Below are positions 20,105-27,963 of a stretch of DNA of 33,602 bases, piece by piece. Made by a program: the position numbers and the translations under genes. Where the stretch lies: positions 1 to 33,602 of IMG/VR virus record IMGVR_UViG_3300034022_000487. The stretch is one strand, 5' to 3'. The notes beneath the pieces were generated by a model, which worked only from the letters and a program-made list of their open reading frames with translations, did not search any database and had not been told where the DNA came from. How positions within the stretch are numbered: the first letter of the stretch is position 1; each line of letters starts with the position of its first letter. This DNA comes from a virus.

Positions 20105-22123
20105 TTACAATAATTTTTTTACAATCGTTAGTTTTTCAGCCTTATACTTTAAAGTAATATTCTCATTTTCTTTAATATTTCCTCGTAATATTTCTTCACT
20201 TAGGAAATCTTCACATAAATTTTGAATGATACGTTTTAAAGGTCTTGCACCATATTCCTCTTGGGTGTTTAATTCATAAATTCTATCAATTACAGATTTA
20301 TCAAAAGTAATCTTATAACCCTTATCGGTTAATCTATTATTTAATTTACCAACCTCAATTTGAATAATCTTTTTAAGAGTTTCTTCGTTAAGTGCGTTAA
20401 ATAAAATAATATCATCAATACGATTTAGGAATTCAGGATTAAATTGTTGTTTTAATGCCTTTTGTATGATTGATCTTTTAACCTCAGATTTTTGTTGTTC
20501 GCTCGATACAGTGGTAAATCCAACCCCACCCCCAAAATCAGAAACACGCTTTGCTCCAACGTTAGAAGTCATAATAATGATTGTGTTGGTGAAGTTTACT
20601 TTTCTACCAAATGAATCGGTTAAATGTCCCTCATCTAAAATTTGTAATAAAATATTGAATACATCTTTATGTGCTTTCTCAATTTCATCAAATAAAATCA
20701 CAGAGAAGGGGTTATTTTTAACTTTCTCAGTCAATTGACCTCCTTCATCATATCCAACATAACCTGGAGGAGAACCAATTAGTTTTGATACATTGTGTTT
20801 TTCCATAAACTCACTCATATCAACTCGAATTATTTTTTCGGGATCACCAAACAATAACTCAGCAATTGATTTAGCTAAGAATGTTTTACCAACACCCGTG
20901 GAACCAATAAAAATAAATGAACCAATTGGTTTATTTGCTTCTTTAATACCCACACGGTTTCTTCTGATTGATTTAGAGATAGTTGCAATTGCGTCATCTT
21001 GTCCGATTACCTTAGCAGATAAAAGAGATTCCATTTTTAAAAGTTTCTCAGTTTCTTTAGAGTCTAATTTAGTAATTGGAACACCTGTCATATCTGATAT
21101 AATATTATAAACATCATCAACAGTAACTGGTGTTTTATTTTCTTTTAAACTATCTGACCATTTTTGTTTCTCATCTTCAAGTTTAGTGATTAACTTTCTT
21201 TCCTCATCCCTTAATTTTGCGGCTTGTTCATAATTTTGACTCTTAACCACTTGAATCTTTTTTTCTTTAATTTCATCAACTGATTTTTTCAATTTCTCAA
21301 TTGACTCTGGTATTCTACTACTTACTCTTTTTTCCGAACCCAATTCATCTAATACATCAATAGCTTTATCTGGAAATTGTCTATCTGTAATGTATCTATT
21401 TGAAAGTTTGACAACTGTTTCAATAACATTATCTTCATATTGTACCTTATGAAACGTTTCGTATGATGATTTAAGATTTTTTAATATCTCAATTGTTTCA
21501 GATTGATTTGGTTCCTTTAGAATGATTTTTTGAAATCTCCTTACAAGTGCCGAATCTTTTTCTAAATGTTTCTTATATTCATCAAAAGTAGTTGCTCCAA
21601 TACATTGAATCTCACCTCTTGCAAGTGCTGGTTTTAATATGTTAGCAGCATCCATTGCACCACTAGCATTTCCCGCTCCAACCATTGTATGTAATTCATC
21701 AATAAAAACCACAACGTTAGTTACTTGTTGTAACTCATTTAAAATCGCCTTAATCCTTTCTTCAAATTGTCCACGATATTTTGTACCCGCAACAAGTGAA
21801 GTTAAATCAAGGGAAACGACTCTCTTATCCAAAAGATTGGTGGGACATTCACCCTTATAAATCATTAAAGCCAATTTTTCAACTAACGCAGTTTTACCCA
21901 CACCAGCGTCTCCCACGATAACTGCATTATTTTTTTTCTTACGGGACAGAATCTGTGCAATTCTTTTCACTTCTTTATCTCGACCAATTACTGGGTCAAT
22001 TTTACCTTCTTCCGCAATCTTAGTTAGGTCCCTTGAGAAATTATCTAAAATTGGTGTTTCTGAACCTTTACGAACTTTCCTTGGGTTAGTTTGTGGTCCT
22101 TCTTCAAAAAAATCTACAGCCAT
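20105..22123 (-). CDS. ClpC-like AAA+ unfoldase without N-domain
   Basis: About 672 aa with two AAA+ modules. The first has Walker A GDAGVGKT (71-78), Walker [10 protein letters not shown] and pore motif KYRG. A UVR motif follows ([15 protein letters not shown]). The second has Walker A GSTGVGKT (about 405-412), pore motif GSPPGYVG and Walker B VILFDEIE. The UVR motif points to ClpC rather than ClpB. A VGF tripeptide near residue 534 matches the ClpP-docking loop of ClpC, so it may feed host ClpP. The usual N-terminal adaptor domain is absent. A longer frame starts at 22156, but that ATG lies upstream of the predicted transcription start; MAVDFFEEG at 22123 is the start. Confidence 0.9.
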   Translation of the reverse strand: MAVDFFEEGPQTNPRKVRKGSETPILDNFSRDLTKIAEEGKIDPVIGRDKEVKRIAQILSRKKKNNAVIVGDAGVGKTALVEKLALMIYKGECPTNLLDKRVVSLDLTSLVAGTKYRGQFEERIKAILNELQQVTNVVVFIDELHTMVGAGNASGAMDAANILKPALARGEIQCIGATTFDEYKKHLEKDSALVRRFQKIILKEPNQSETIEILKNLKSSYETFHKVQYEDNVIETVVKLSNRYITDRQFPDKAIDVLDELGSEKRVSSRIPESIEKLKKSVDEIKEKKIQVVKSQNYEQAAKLRDEERKLITKLEDEKQKWSDSLKENKTPVTVDDVYNIISDMTGVPITKLDSKETEKLLKMESLLSAKVIGQDDAIATISKSIRRNRVGIKEANKPIGSFIFIGSTGVGKTFLAKSIAELLFGDPEKIIRVDMSEFMEKHNVSKLIGSPPGYVGYDEGGQLTEKVKNNPFSVILFDEIEKAHKDVFNILLQILDEGHLTDSFGRKVNFTNTIIIMTSNVGAKRVSDFGGGVGFTTVSSEQQKSEVKRSIIQKALKQQFNPEFLNRIDDIILFNALNEETLKKIIQIEVGKLNNRLTDKGYKITFDKSVIDRIYELNTQEEYGARPLKRIIQNLCEDFLSEEILRGNIKENENITLKYKAEKLTIVKKLL

Positions 22124-22144
22124 ATTAATAAGTTTTATTTTGTA

Positions 22145-22176
22145 CAAATGTAACATAAATTATTCTAAAAACAAAA
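22145..22176 (-). promoter_or_regulatory. Bacteroidota-type promoter of the Clp gene
   Basis: The minus strand reads TTTTG (22176-22172), exactly 19 bp, and TACATTTG (22152-22145). The start near 22138 is 15 nt before the ATG at 22123 and settles the choice of start codon. Confidence 0.8.
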
Positions 22177-22186
22177 TTAAGACAAA

Positions 22187-22234
22187 ATGTCTAAAAAAAT
22201 GTCTAACAAATGTCTAAATGTCACTTTTAGACAT
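22187..22234. promoter_or_regulatory. Iterated ATGTCTAA operator between Clp and Hsp20
   Basis: Three direct copies of ATGTCTAA start at 22187, 22199 and 22210, about one helical turn apart, and an inverted copy TTAGACAT lies at 22227-22234. The array sits just upstream of the Clp -33 box and before the Hsp20 start, where a shared stress or phage regulator could bind. Confidence 0.65.
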
Positions 22235-22246
22235 TTGGCAAATAAA

Positions 22247-22262
22247 TTGTACAAAAGTACAA
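22247..22262. promoter_or_regulatory. Inverted repeat upstream of Hsp20
   Basis: TTGTAC-AAAA-GTACAA is a perfect 6-bp inverted repeat 14 bp before the Hsp20 ATG. A TTGTAC half-site also lies at the Clp promoter (22140-22145). Confidence 0.5.
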
Positions 22263-22275
22263 AAACAATATTATT

Positions 22276-22644
22276 ATGATAACATTATTTAAAGACCCGT
22301 TCTTCAACACATTGGATAATGTGTTTGAACAATCGAGAGTAGGAACCTCTCCACAAATAAACGTTACTAAAAACGAAATGGAGTATAAGGTTCTTATGGG
22401 TGTTCCTGGTTTAACCAAGGAAGATTTAAAAATCACCATTAAAGATGGTATAATTAAAATTTCTTATTCAAAAGAAGAAAAGAGTGAAACGTCCCACTTT
22501 GTGAATAGTTTCACCAAATCTTACTCATTACCTGATGACGTTAAAGAAAAAGATGTTGAGGGTAAGGTTGAAAATGGAATTTTAGAACTAACGTTACCGA
22601 TTGATAAAAAGAAGCCGTTAGAAAGAATTATATCTCTTAATTAA
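22276..22644 (+). CDS. Small heat-shock protein (Hsp20 family)
   Basis: This 122-aa protein is an alpha-crystallin domain from about residue 30 on, with MGVPGLTKEDLKITIKDG and the diagnostic GILELTLP near residues 105-112. An N-terminal arm of about 25 residues precedes it. Hsp20 proteins hold unfolded proteins without ATP. It is divergent from the ClpC-like gene, and the two share a repeat-rich control region, suggesting a joint phage chaperone response. A terminator follows. Confidence 0.92.
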   Translation: MITLFKDPFFNTLDNVFEQSRVGTSPQINVTKNEMEYKVLMGVPGLTKEDLKITIKDGIIKISYSKEEKSETSHFVNSFTKSYSLPDDVKEKDVEGKVENGILELTLPIDKKKPLERIISLN

Positions 22645-22650
22645 TAAAGA

Positions 22651-22672
22651 CCCCCAATTATGGGGGTTTTTT
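22651..22672 (+). terminator. Intrinsic terminator after Hsp20
   Basis: CCCCC-AATTAT-GGGGG followed by six T. Confidence 0.88.
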
Positions 22673-22684
22673 ATTATTTACCAA

Positions 22685-22692
22685 TATTTATA
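22685..22692 (+). promoter_or_regulatory. TATTTATA box before the 183-aa gene
   Basis: Lies 12 bp after the Hsp20 terminator T-tract and 17 bp before the ATG at 22710. Confidence 0.5.
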
Positions 22693-22709
22693 TAGAAATA
22701 TAGAATATT

Positions 22710-23261
22710 ATGGGAAGAATATTAAGATTGACCGAATCTGAATTAACTAAAATGATACAAGAAATGATAGACGCAAATGAAATGGCGTTATCACATCAAG
22801 ATTTCCAAACATCGGAAGATTTATCTGATTTAAGAGCGGCAATCGAATCTAACAAAATTGTAAGTGTTGCGTTTGTTAAAAAAGATGGTACCGTTAGACA
22901 TATGGCGATTAAGAAATATCTAAGTTCATATGAGTCTAGTGACAAACCAAAATCTGAAAAACAAATTAATATAGATTCAAATAACGATATGAAAACCGTT
23001 GTAGATATTAATTCATACATCAAATTAGTAAAAGGTGGTATGGAAAAAAGTGAAGCCTCGGCTAAATCATTCAGAAGAGTATTATTAGCTAATGTTTTAG
23101 GTTTCTTGGTTGGGGGTAAATTCAAAGATTTACGTCAAGAGAACAACATTCAAGAGAGATATGGAGAAGAAGTTTTCAATTCATTAACTAAATCAATGGT
23201 AAGAGCGATGGACGCTGAACAAAATCAACAAGACGCTGATTTACAGGAATGTATGAAATAA
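22710..23261 (+). CDS. Hypothetical phage protein, 183 aa
   Basis: It begins MGRILRLTESELTKMIQEM, an N-terminal helix also common in hypothetical proteins of large Bacteroidota phages. A strand pair (VSVAFVKKDGTVRHMAIKKYL, about 52-72) follows, then a basic middle and a helical C-terminus. No enzyme motif is visible. It has its own terminator and starts the late block, so a head or internal protein is possible. Confidence 0.65.
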   Translation: MGRILRLTESELTKMIQEMIDANEMALSHQDFQTSEDLSDLRAAIESNKIVSVAFVKKDGTVRHMAIKKYLSSYESSDKPKSEKQINIDSNNDMKTVVDINSYIKLVKGGMEKSEASAKSFRRVLLANVLGFLVGGKFKDLRQENNIQERYGEEVFNSLTKSMVRAMDAEQNQQDADLQECMK

Positions 23262-23287
23262 TCAAGAAATTATTGAAAATATATAGA

Positions 23288-23311
23288 CCCCTCACAAACG
23301 AGGGGTTTTTT
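23288..23311 (+). terminator. Intrinsic terminator
   Basis: CCCCTC-ACAAAC-GAGGGG followed by six T. Confidence 0.88.
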
Positions 23312-23353
23312 ATTTGATATTTATTTAGTATATTCTTATAAAAACATAAAACT

Positions 23354-23599
23354 ATGGGTATTATATCAGAATCGATTAATGGTAACTTGATTGAAGTTAC
23401 AATTAAATCATCAAACTTACAGAGTGCAACATATTTCACTGAAGAAGAGAAATTATCGGTAACTTTTAATAATGGATCTATTTATGAATACGAAAAGATT
23501 CCTTGGGCTAAGTTCACTAAATTTAGAATGGCCGAATCCCAGGGGAAGTATTTTAATCAGGAGATATCCAAAACACACAAATTTACCAAAGTAAAATGA
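23354..23599 (+). CDS. KTSC-domain protein
   Basis: This 81-aa protein fits the KTSC domain: an S-N-L-x-S-A-T-Y-like first strand (residues 20-27), LSVTFNNGSIYEYEKIPWAKFTKF, and the ending SQGKYFNQEI. KTSC domains are small, often phage-borne and sometimes fused to nucleic-acid enzymes; their role is unclear. A near-match TATTTATT lies upstream. It overlaps the next gene by ATGA. Confidence 0.8.
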   Translation: MGIISESINGNLIEVTIKSSNLQSATYFTEEEKLSVTFNNGSIYEYEKIPWAKFTKFRMAESQGKYFNQEISKTHKFTKVK

Positions 23600-24369
23600 G
23601 TTTATTTGAAGAACTAGTTGAGTACACTAAAGATGACGAAAAGATAGTTAAATCTTTTGAAACCAAAGACACTTTGTCAAATGAAATTTTTGACGAATCA
23701 AAGGATGGTTTCAAAATGAAAGAAGTCGTTAGAAAACGTTTGCTTGAGATTGCTGACGATTTTGTTGAATCTTTTGGTATTGAATTCTTTATTCACGACA
23801 TAGTATTGACTGGTTCTTTATCAAATTACAATTGGTCGGAATTTTCTGATGTCGATTTACACGTATTAATAGATATGGGTGAAATAGATGGTGATAACGA
23901 TTCACCCATTCTACAGACAATCATTAAAGAATTTTTCGATGCTAAAAAGAATGTTTGGAATGAGAAACACGACATCAAGATTAAAGGTTTTGATGTGGAA
24001 GTTTATGTTCAAGATGTGGAGGAACCGCACATTTCTTCGGGTGTTTATTCTATTTTACACGATAAGTGGGAAATTGAACCTAAAAAGGAAACACCTAACA
24101 TTGACGATAGAAAAATATTGGAGAAGGGTGAGGACTTTGCTAAGAAAATAGATCAATTGATTGATTTGGGACTTAGTAATGAAGTTTTACCTAAGATTGA
24201 ATCGTTAAGAAAAAAATTAAAACAATTCAGACAAAGTGGTTTAGAGTCGGGTGGAGAGTATTCTTATGAGAATCTAACCTTTAAATTACTTAGAAGAAAC
24301 GGATACATCGATAAGTTACTAAAACTAAAAACGGACATAACAGATAAGAAATTGTCCATAACACAATAG
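23596..24369 (+). CDS. Nucleotidyltransferase-fold protein
   Basis: This 257-aa protein carries the pol-beta nucleotidyltransferase signature LTGSLSNYNWSEFSDVDLHV: Gly73-Ser74 and Asp85/Asp87, with Glu135 in VEVYV as the probable third metal ligand. The rest is helical. The family moves a nucleotide onto protein, RNA or a small molecule; the target is unknown. It lies with head genes in the same unit. Confidence 0.75.
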   Translation: MSLFEELVEYTKDDEKIVKSFETKDTLSNEIFDESKDGFKMKEVVRKRLLEIADDFVESFGIEFFIHDIVLTGSLSNYNWSEFSDVDLHVLIDMGEIDGDNDSPILQTIIKEFFDAKKNVWNEKHDIKIKGFDVEVYVQDVEEPHISSGVYSILHDKWEIEPKKETPNIDDRKILEKGEDFAKKIDQLIDLGLSNEVLPKIESLRKKLKQFRQSGLESGGEYSYENLTFKLLRRNGYIDKLLKLKTDITDKKLSITQ

Positions 24370-24398
24370 GGAACCTTATTTTTTTCTATATATCTATG

Positions 24399-24406
24399 TA
24401 TTTATA
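24399..24406 (+). promoter_or_regulatory. TATTTATA box before the acidic protein gene
   Basis: Context TGTATTTATA, 34 bp before the ATG at 24441. Confidence 0.45.
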
Positions 24407-24440
24407 GGATAAGAATAAGTATATCTTAATTAATATCAAA

Positions 24441-25508
24441 ATGGCAGAATTTAAATCACTTGGAAGTGAGAAATTAAACGGGGATGACAAATTAAAAAGA
24501 ATCCTCGAATTAACTTACTATAAGAACGCAAATAATAACCAACAATCAAAATCAACAGAATTAGTTTCAGAAGCTAAGAATGGTGGTGGAGTATATGGTA
24601 TCGTTAGAGAAAAAGACGGATACTATGTTAAAAGAGGATTAAACGAATCGTCACTCGATTATATCGGTGGTATGTTTATGAAGAATAAAAACAAATTTTC
24701 TTCATACGCTGAAGCGTTAAAAAGACTTGAATTGGTTAAGGGTCAAGAAGAACTACAAGAAGCAACAAAATATGTTTTAAAACAAAACAAACCTCAAGAA
24801 GAGATGCCCGCTCCTGAAGCTATGGATGCACCAGCACCTGTTGCTGAACCATCTTCAGATATGCCAGCTCCTGATATGGAGGCACCTGCCGCTGAACCAT
24901 CTTCAGATATGCCAGCTCCTGATATGGAGGCTCCAGATACTGAAGTTCCATCGGACGATATGGGTGGTGAAGATATGGGTGGTGAAACAAGTTCGGAAGG
25001 AAAACCTTCTGATTATATGGCTGAAGTACAAAAATTTGCAGGTAAACTTGGTCAAGAATTAAGAGATCAAAAAGAAAAAATGGAGAGTGATGATATTAAG
25101 TATGTTCTTAATATGATTATATCCGCAGTTGATTTAGATAAACTTGAAGAAGAGGATATCGAAGAGATTTCTAAGAAATTTGAAAGAGATGAAGATTTTG
25201 GTGATGATGAGGAAATTCCAGCTGAAGAACCTGAAATGGGTGATGATGAAGAAGTTCCAACTGAAGAACCTACATCTGATGAGGATATTGATGAAGAATT
25301 ATCAATGGCGAGACTAACAGGTGAATATGAACCAATGGACGCTTTAGAATCATTTATTAATACACCCGTTGAAACTGGTGAAATTGATTTATCAAAATAT
25401 GCGGATATTGATGAAGAATCTGATGATATTCAAGAAATTGATATGGATAAAATCAAAAATGAAATTAATCAAAGTGTTGGTGAAACACTAAGCAAATATT
25501 TCAAATAA
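24441..25508 (+). CDS. Acidic protein, possible head core or scaffold component
   Basis: This 355-aa protein has a folded N-terminal part with an aromatic-rich patch (GGVYGIVREKDGYYVKRGL). A Pro/Ala/Asp/Met linker with two tandem 16-aa repeats (PSSDMPAPDMEAP) follows, then a very acidic helical C-terminal half. Low complexity, acidity and position before the terminase fit a scaffold or core protein, though no homology is visible. Confidence 0.6.
   Translation: MAEFKSLGSEKLNGDDKLKRILELTYYKNANNNQQSKSTELVSEAKNGGGVYGIVREKDGYYVKRGLNESSLDYIGGMFMKNKNKFSSYAEALKRLELVKGQEELQEATKYVLKQNKPQEEMPAPEAMDAPAPVAEPSSDMPAPDMEAPAAEPSSDMPAPDMEAPDTEVPSDDMGGEDMGGETSSEGKPSDYMAEVQKFAGKLGQELRDQKEKMESDDIKYVLNMIISAVDLDKLEEEDIEEISKKFERDEDFGDDEEIPAEEPEMGDDEEVPTEEPTSDEDIDEELSMARLTGEYEPMDALESFINTPVETGEIDLSKYADIDEESDDIQEIDMDKIKNEINQSVGETLSKYFK
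24843..24931 (+). repeat. 48-bp tandem repeat inside the acidic protein gene
   Basis: 41 bases from 24843 recur exactly from 24891, a period of 48 bp or 16 codons. The identical DNA suggests a recent duplication. Confidence 0.8.
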
Positions 25509-25509
25509 A

Positions 25510-25911
25510 ATGAATCTAATCTATGTCAATGAAATTGGTTCAGATTATAAAGGTCAAAAACAGTACGAATTTATCTTTAGTTCATCAACTGAAATTGACA
25601 TAGAGGAATGGTTTGTTATACCGGCCTCAGCAACATCTGGATCTAAATCACCTGAAATAGAATATGTGGACTTAGTTGGTCTATTAAAAAATACCGATTT
25701 AAAATTAGAATTAGTTCAAGACTCCGATTATTTCGGAGTTATTGATGCTGTAGATGGTGTAGTTGCATTGGCTTGGGAGAAATTTGATTTTGAATCTGAG
25801 TTCGATAGACTTACATTTAAGTTTGGAGAATCTTTGGAATCTGTTTCTAAAAAACTAAAACAAAGAGATTATCAATTATTAAAAGAAGAGATAAAATTCA
25901 AAGAATTATGA
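25510..25911 (+). CDS. Hypothetical 133-aa protein
   Basis: A small acidic alpha/beta protein (MNLIYVNEIGSDYKGQKQYE) with no recognised motif. It starts 1 bp after the acidic protein stop and overlaps the next gene by ATGA, so it belongs to the late head operon. Confidence 0.7.
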   Translation: MNLIYVNEIGSDYKGQKQYEFIFSSSTEIDIEEWFVIPASATSGSKSPEIEYVDLVGLLKNTDLKLELVQDSDYFGVIDAVDGVVALAWEKFDFESEFDRLTFKFGESLESVSKKLKQRDYQLLKEEIKFKEL

Positions 25912-26597
25912 AAAGAAATGAAATTATTCAATCCTTATTAAAAGAAGGATTTTCAGAAAAAACACTAGTTAATTTTAGTGATAGACAACTTGCAACATTT
26001 GCAAGTAGAATATTAGGTGAGGCAGATATAATGATATCAAAAAAAGATCCATTAGTTAATCAAAAGATTAAAGATGCTAAAGATAAAAACCAATCTATTG
26101 AAACATACGAAGAGGAAATGAAAGAAGAATTAAAGGGTAATCAGAAAAAATTGGATAAGAACCACAATGGTGAGATAGATGCTCAAGATTTCAAAATTTT
26201 AAAAGGTCAAAAAAAGAAAGATTCTAATAAAAAAGACAAAAAGGAAAATATAAAAGAGTGGGTATCTTCTGTTACTAACAAAAATTTTCATAGTTTTACA
26301 TCTAAAAATGAAATTATGGAAATGATTCAATTTAAATTACAAGAAGCTGGACCTAATGTTAAAGTAGGACACAATGGTACTCCTGAGTTTATGACTTACG
26401 AAGCTGCACCTGAACCATCTAAACCTGGTACCGATGCACCTGTTAGAGAGAAACCAACAACAAAACCTGGTAAACCAAAAAGAGAAAATCCTTTTGAACC
26501 AAAACATAATCCAAAACCAAAAGCTGAAGGAGAAGAGGGATTACCTGAATTCTTAAAGTTTGATAAATTAGGAATTAAGTTCAAAAACTCAAAATAA
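25908..26597 (+). CDS. Hypothetical late protein with EF-hand-like loop
   Basis: This 229-aa protein has a helical start, a calcium-loop-like stretch DKNHNGEIDAQD near residues 82-93, a Lys-rich segment, and a Pro/Lys/Glu-rich tail. The single loop lacks a clear partner, so calcium binding is uncertain. It may be an internal head protein. Confidence 0.65.
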   Translation: MKRNEIIQSLLKEGFSEKTLVNFSDRQLATFASRILGEADIMISKKDPLVNQKIKDAKDKNQSIETYEEEMKEELKGNQKKLDKNHNGEIDAQDFKILKGQKKKDSNKKDKKENIKEWVSSVTNKNFHSFTSKNEIMEMIQFKLQEAGPNVKVGHNGTPEFMTYEAAPEPSKPGTDAPVREKPTTKPGKPKRENPFEPKHNPKPKAEGEEGLPEFLKFDKLGIKFKNSK

Positions 26598-26599
26598 TT

Positions 26600-27919
26600 A
26601 TGTTTTCTAAGAAAAAATTGTTACATTTGATCGAACGAAATCTTATAGAGATGCCATTAGACTACGGTAACAATCCAGAAAGAATTAATCCTGATATAGC
26701 AGCAAAGCTAGCGGATAAAGAACATACATATAAAGATAACCCAGGCATTCCACAAGAAAAACCTGAAGGTTTACCTTCTAACTTTGAAGAGTTAATCGCA
26801 TCAAAACGTTTTATTGATACAGTTCAAAAGGTAAAACATTATACTGGTTTCCAAGGTAATGTTACCGACCAAAATGCGTTCGCTCAATTATCTATGGCAG
26901 CTCGTCAGAATATGATGGACATTATGCAGTTCGAAAGAACATATAAACAAGAATTAGAACAATTAGCCGTTGAATTAGTTAAGAAAGAATTGGCAATACC
27001 GGAAGGGTCATTACAATTTGACGCTCTATTAGTTGGTATTGGTGAAATAGACAATTCTGGTTTTTCACAAGAAGAAGAAAATCCAACTGATGAAGAAGTT
27101 GAAGAACAATTTGGTGTAGACTCTGAAGAAGCTGGTGAAGATATTGAACAAACTATAAACGCTTTCGATAAATTTAATGATGAAGTTGCAAAACGAAGAT
27201 TATTAAATGCATTGATTCAAGGTTCAGCAAAAAAAGGTCATTATATGTTTGAGTTAGTTAATACACGACTTGAACAAATGAGTACTGGAATTATAAGAAA
27301 GTATGGTGTGTTAATGTCAATTAACGACTTACTTTATTGGATATACCCTGATGATGCATTAATGAGTGCGGGTCAAGGAGGTGGTTTTGCGGGTAAAGAA
27401 GAACTTGATACCGAAACTAACCCACCAACTGTTAAAGCAAGAGGTGTATTTTTCCCTGTATTAGTTCACGAATTAATTAAAGGAACAATGGAGGTTTTGG
27501 CAACTCAAGGTTTACCTGATGATCCAAAATCAGCCGAAATGGTTATGAATAAAACCGACACTTTACCTGCAGAAATGTGGGACGTTAGATTCGGTCCAGT
27601 TATCTGGGAAAAATTCATCGAATCCTATCCTGATAAATTATTTGAAGACGATAAGAAGCATTTGGCAAATTATTTAATATCAAGATTTTCATCATTAACT
27701 ACCGAAGAATTTTTTAAACTTACAAAGTTAATAATGAGAGGTGATAGATTAGGTAAAGAGATTATCGCAAGAATGGTTCAAGACATTGAAGAATCATTAA
27801 GAAATGAGGATTGGGAGGAAGAAGAATATAATATGGAATATGGTGACGAAGGTGGAGACGGGGATAATTTAGATGATTTACTTGGATCTCTTGGGATAAG
27901 GTTACCTGAAGACGAATAA
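26600..27919 (+). CDS. Hypothetical late structural protein, 439 aa
   Basis: A largely helical protein with a short basic start (MFSKKKLLHLIERNL), an acidic middle (about 160-195) and an acidic tail (EEEEYNMEYGDEGGDGDN). It precedes the terminase gene, the position of small terminase in some T4-like phages, but it is far larger than a usual small terminase (T4 gp16 is 164 aa), so I do not assign that. A strong terminator follows. Confidence 0.65.
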   Translation: MFSKKKLLHLIERNLIEMPLDYGNNPERINPDIAAKLADKEHTYKDNPGIPQEKPEGLPSNFEELIASKRFIDTVQKVKHYTGFQGNVTDQNAFAQLSMAARQNMMDIMQFERTYKQELEQLAVELVKKELAIPEGSLQFDALLVGIGEIDNSGFSQEEENPTDEEVEEQFGVDSEEAGEDIEQTINAFDKFNDEVAKRRLLNALIQGSAKKGHYMFELVNTRLEQMSTGIIRKYGVLMSINDLLYWIYPDDALMSAGQGGGFAGKEELDTETNPPTVKARGVFFPVLVHELIKGTMEVLATQGLPDDPKSAEMVMNKTDTLPAEMWDVRFGPVIWEKFIESYPDKLFEDDKKHLANYLISRFSSLTTEEFFKLTKLIMRGDRLGKEIIARMVQDIEESLRNEDWEEEEYNMEYGDEGGDGDNLDDLLGSLGIRLPEDE

Positions 27920-27922
27920 TAC

Positions 27923-27950
27923 AAAGGTGGTAAGTTTTACCACCTTTTTT
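27923..27950 (+). terminator. Intrinsic terminator before the terminase gene
   Basis: AAAGGTGGTAA/TTACCACCTTT, an 11-bp stem with a 3-nt loop, then a T-tract. Confidence 0.9.
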
Positions 27951-27952
27951 TG

Positions 27953-27960
27953 TATTTATA
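27953..27960 (+). promoter_or_regulatory. TATTTATA box before the terminase gene
   Basis: Context TGTATTTATA, directly after the terminator and only 3 bp before the ATG at 27964. If it is a -10 box, the message would start at or after this ATG. Confidence 0.4.
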
Positions 27961-27963
27961 TAT

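Noticed and set aside
22124-22156. Upstream ATG giving an 11-aa longer Clp protein
   Set aside because: It overlaps or precedes the predicted transcription start of the exact promoter at 22145-22176.
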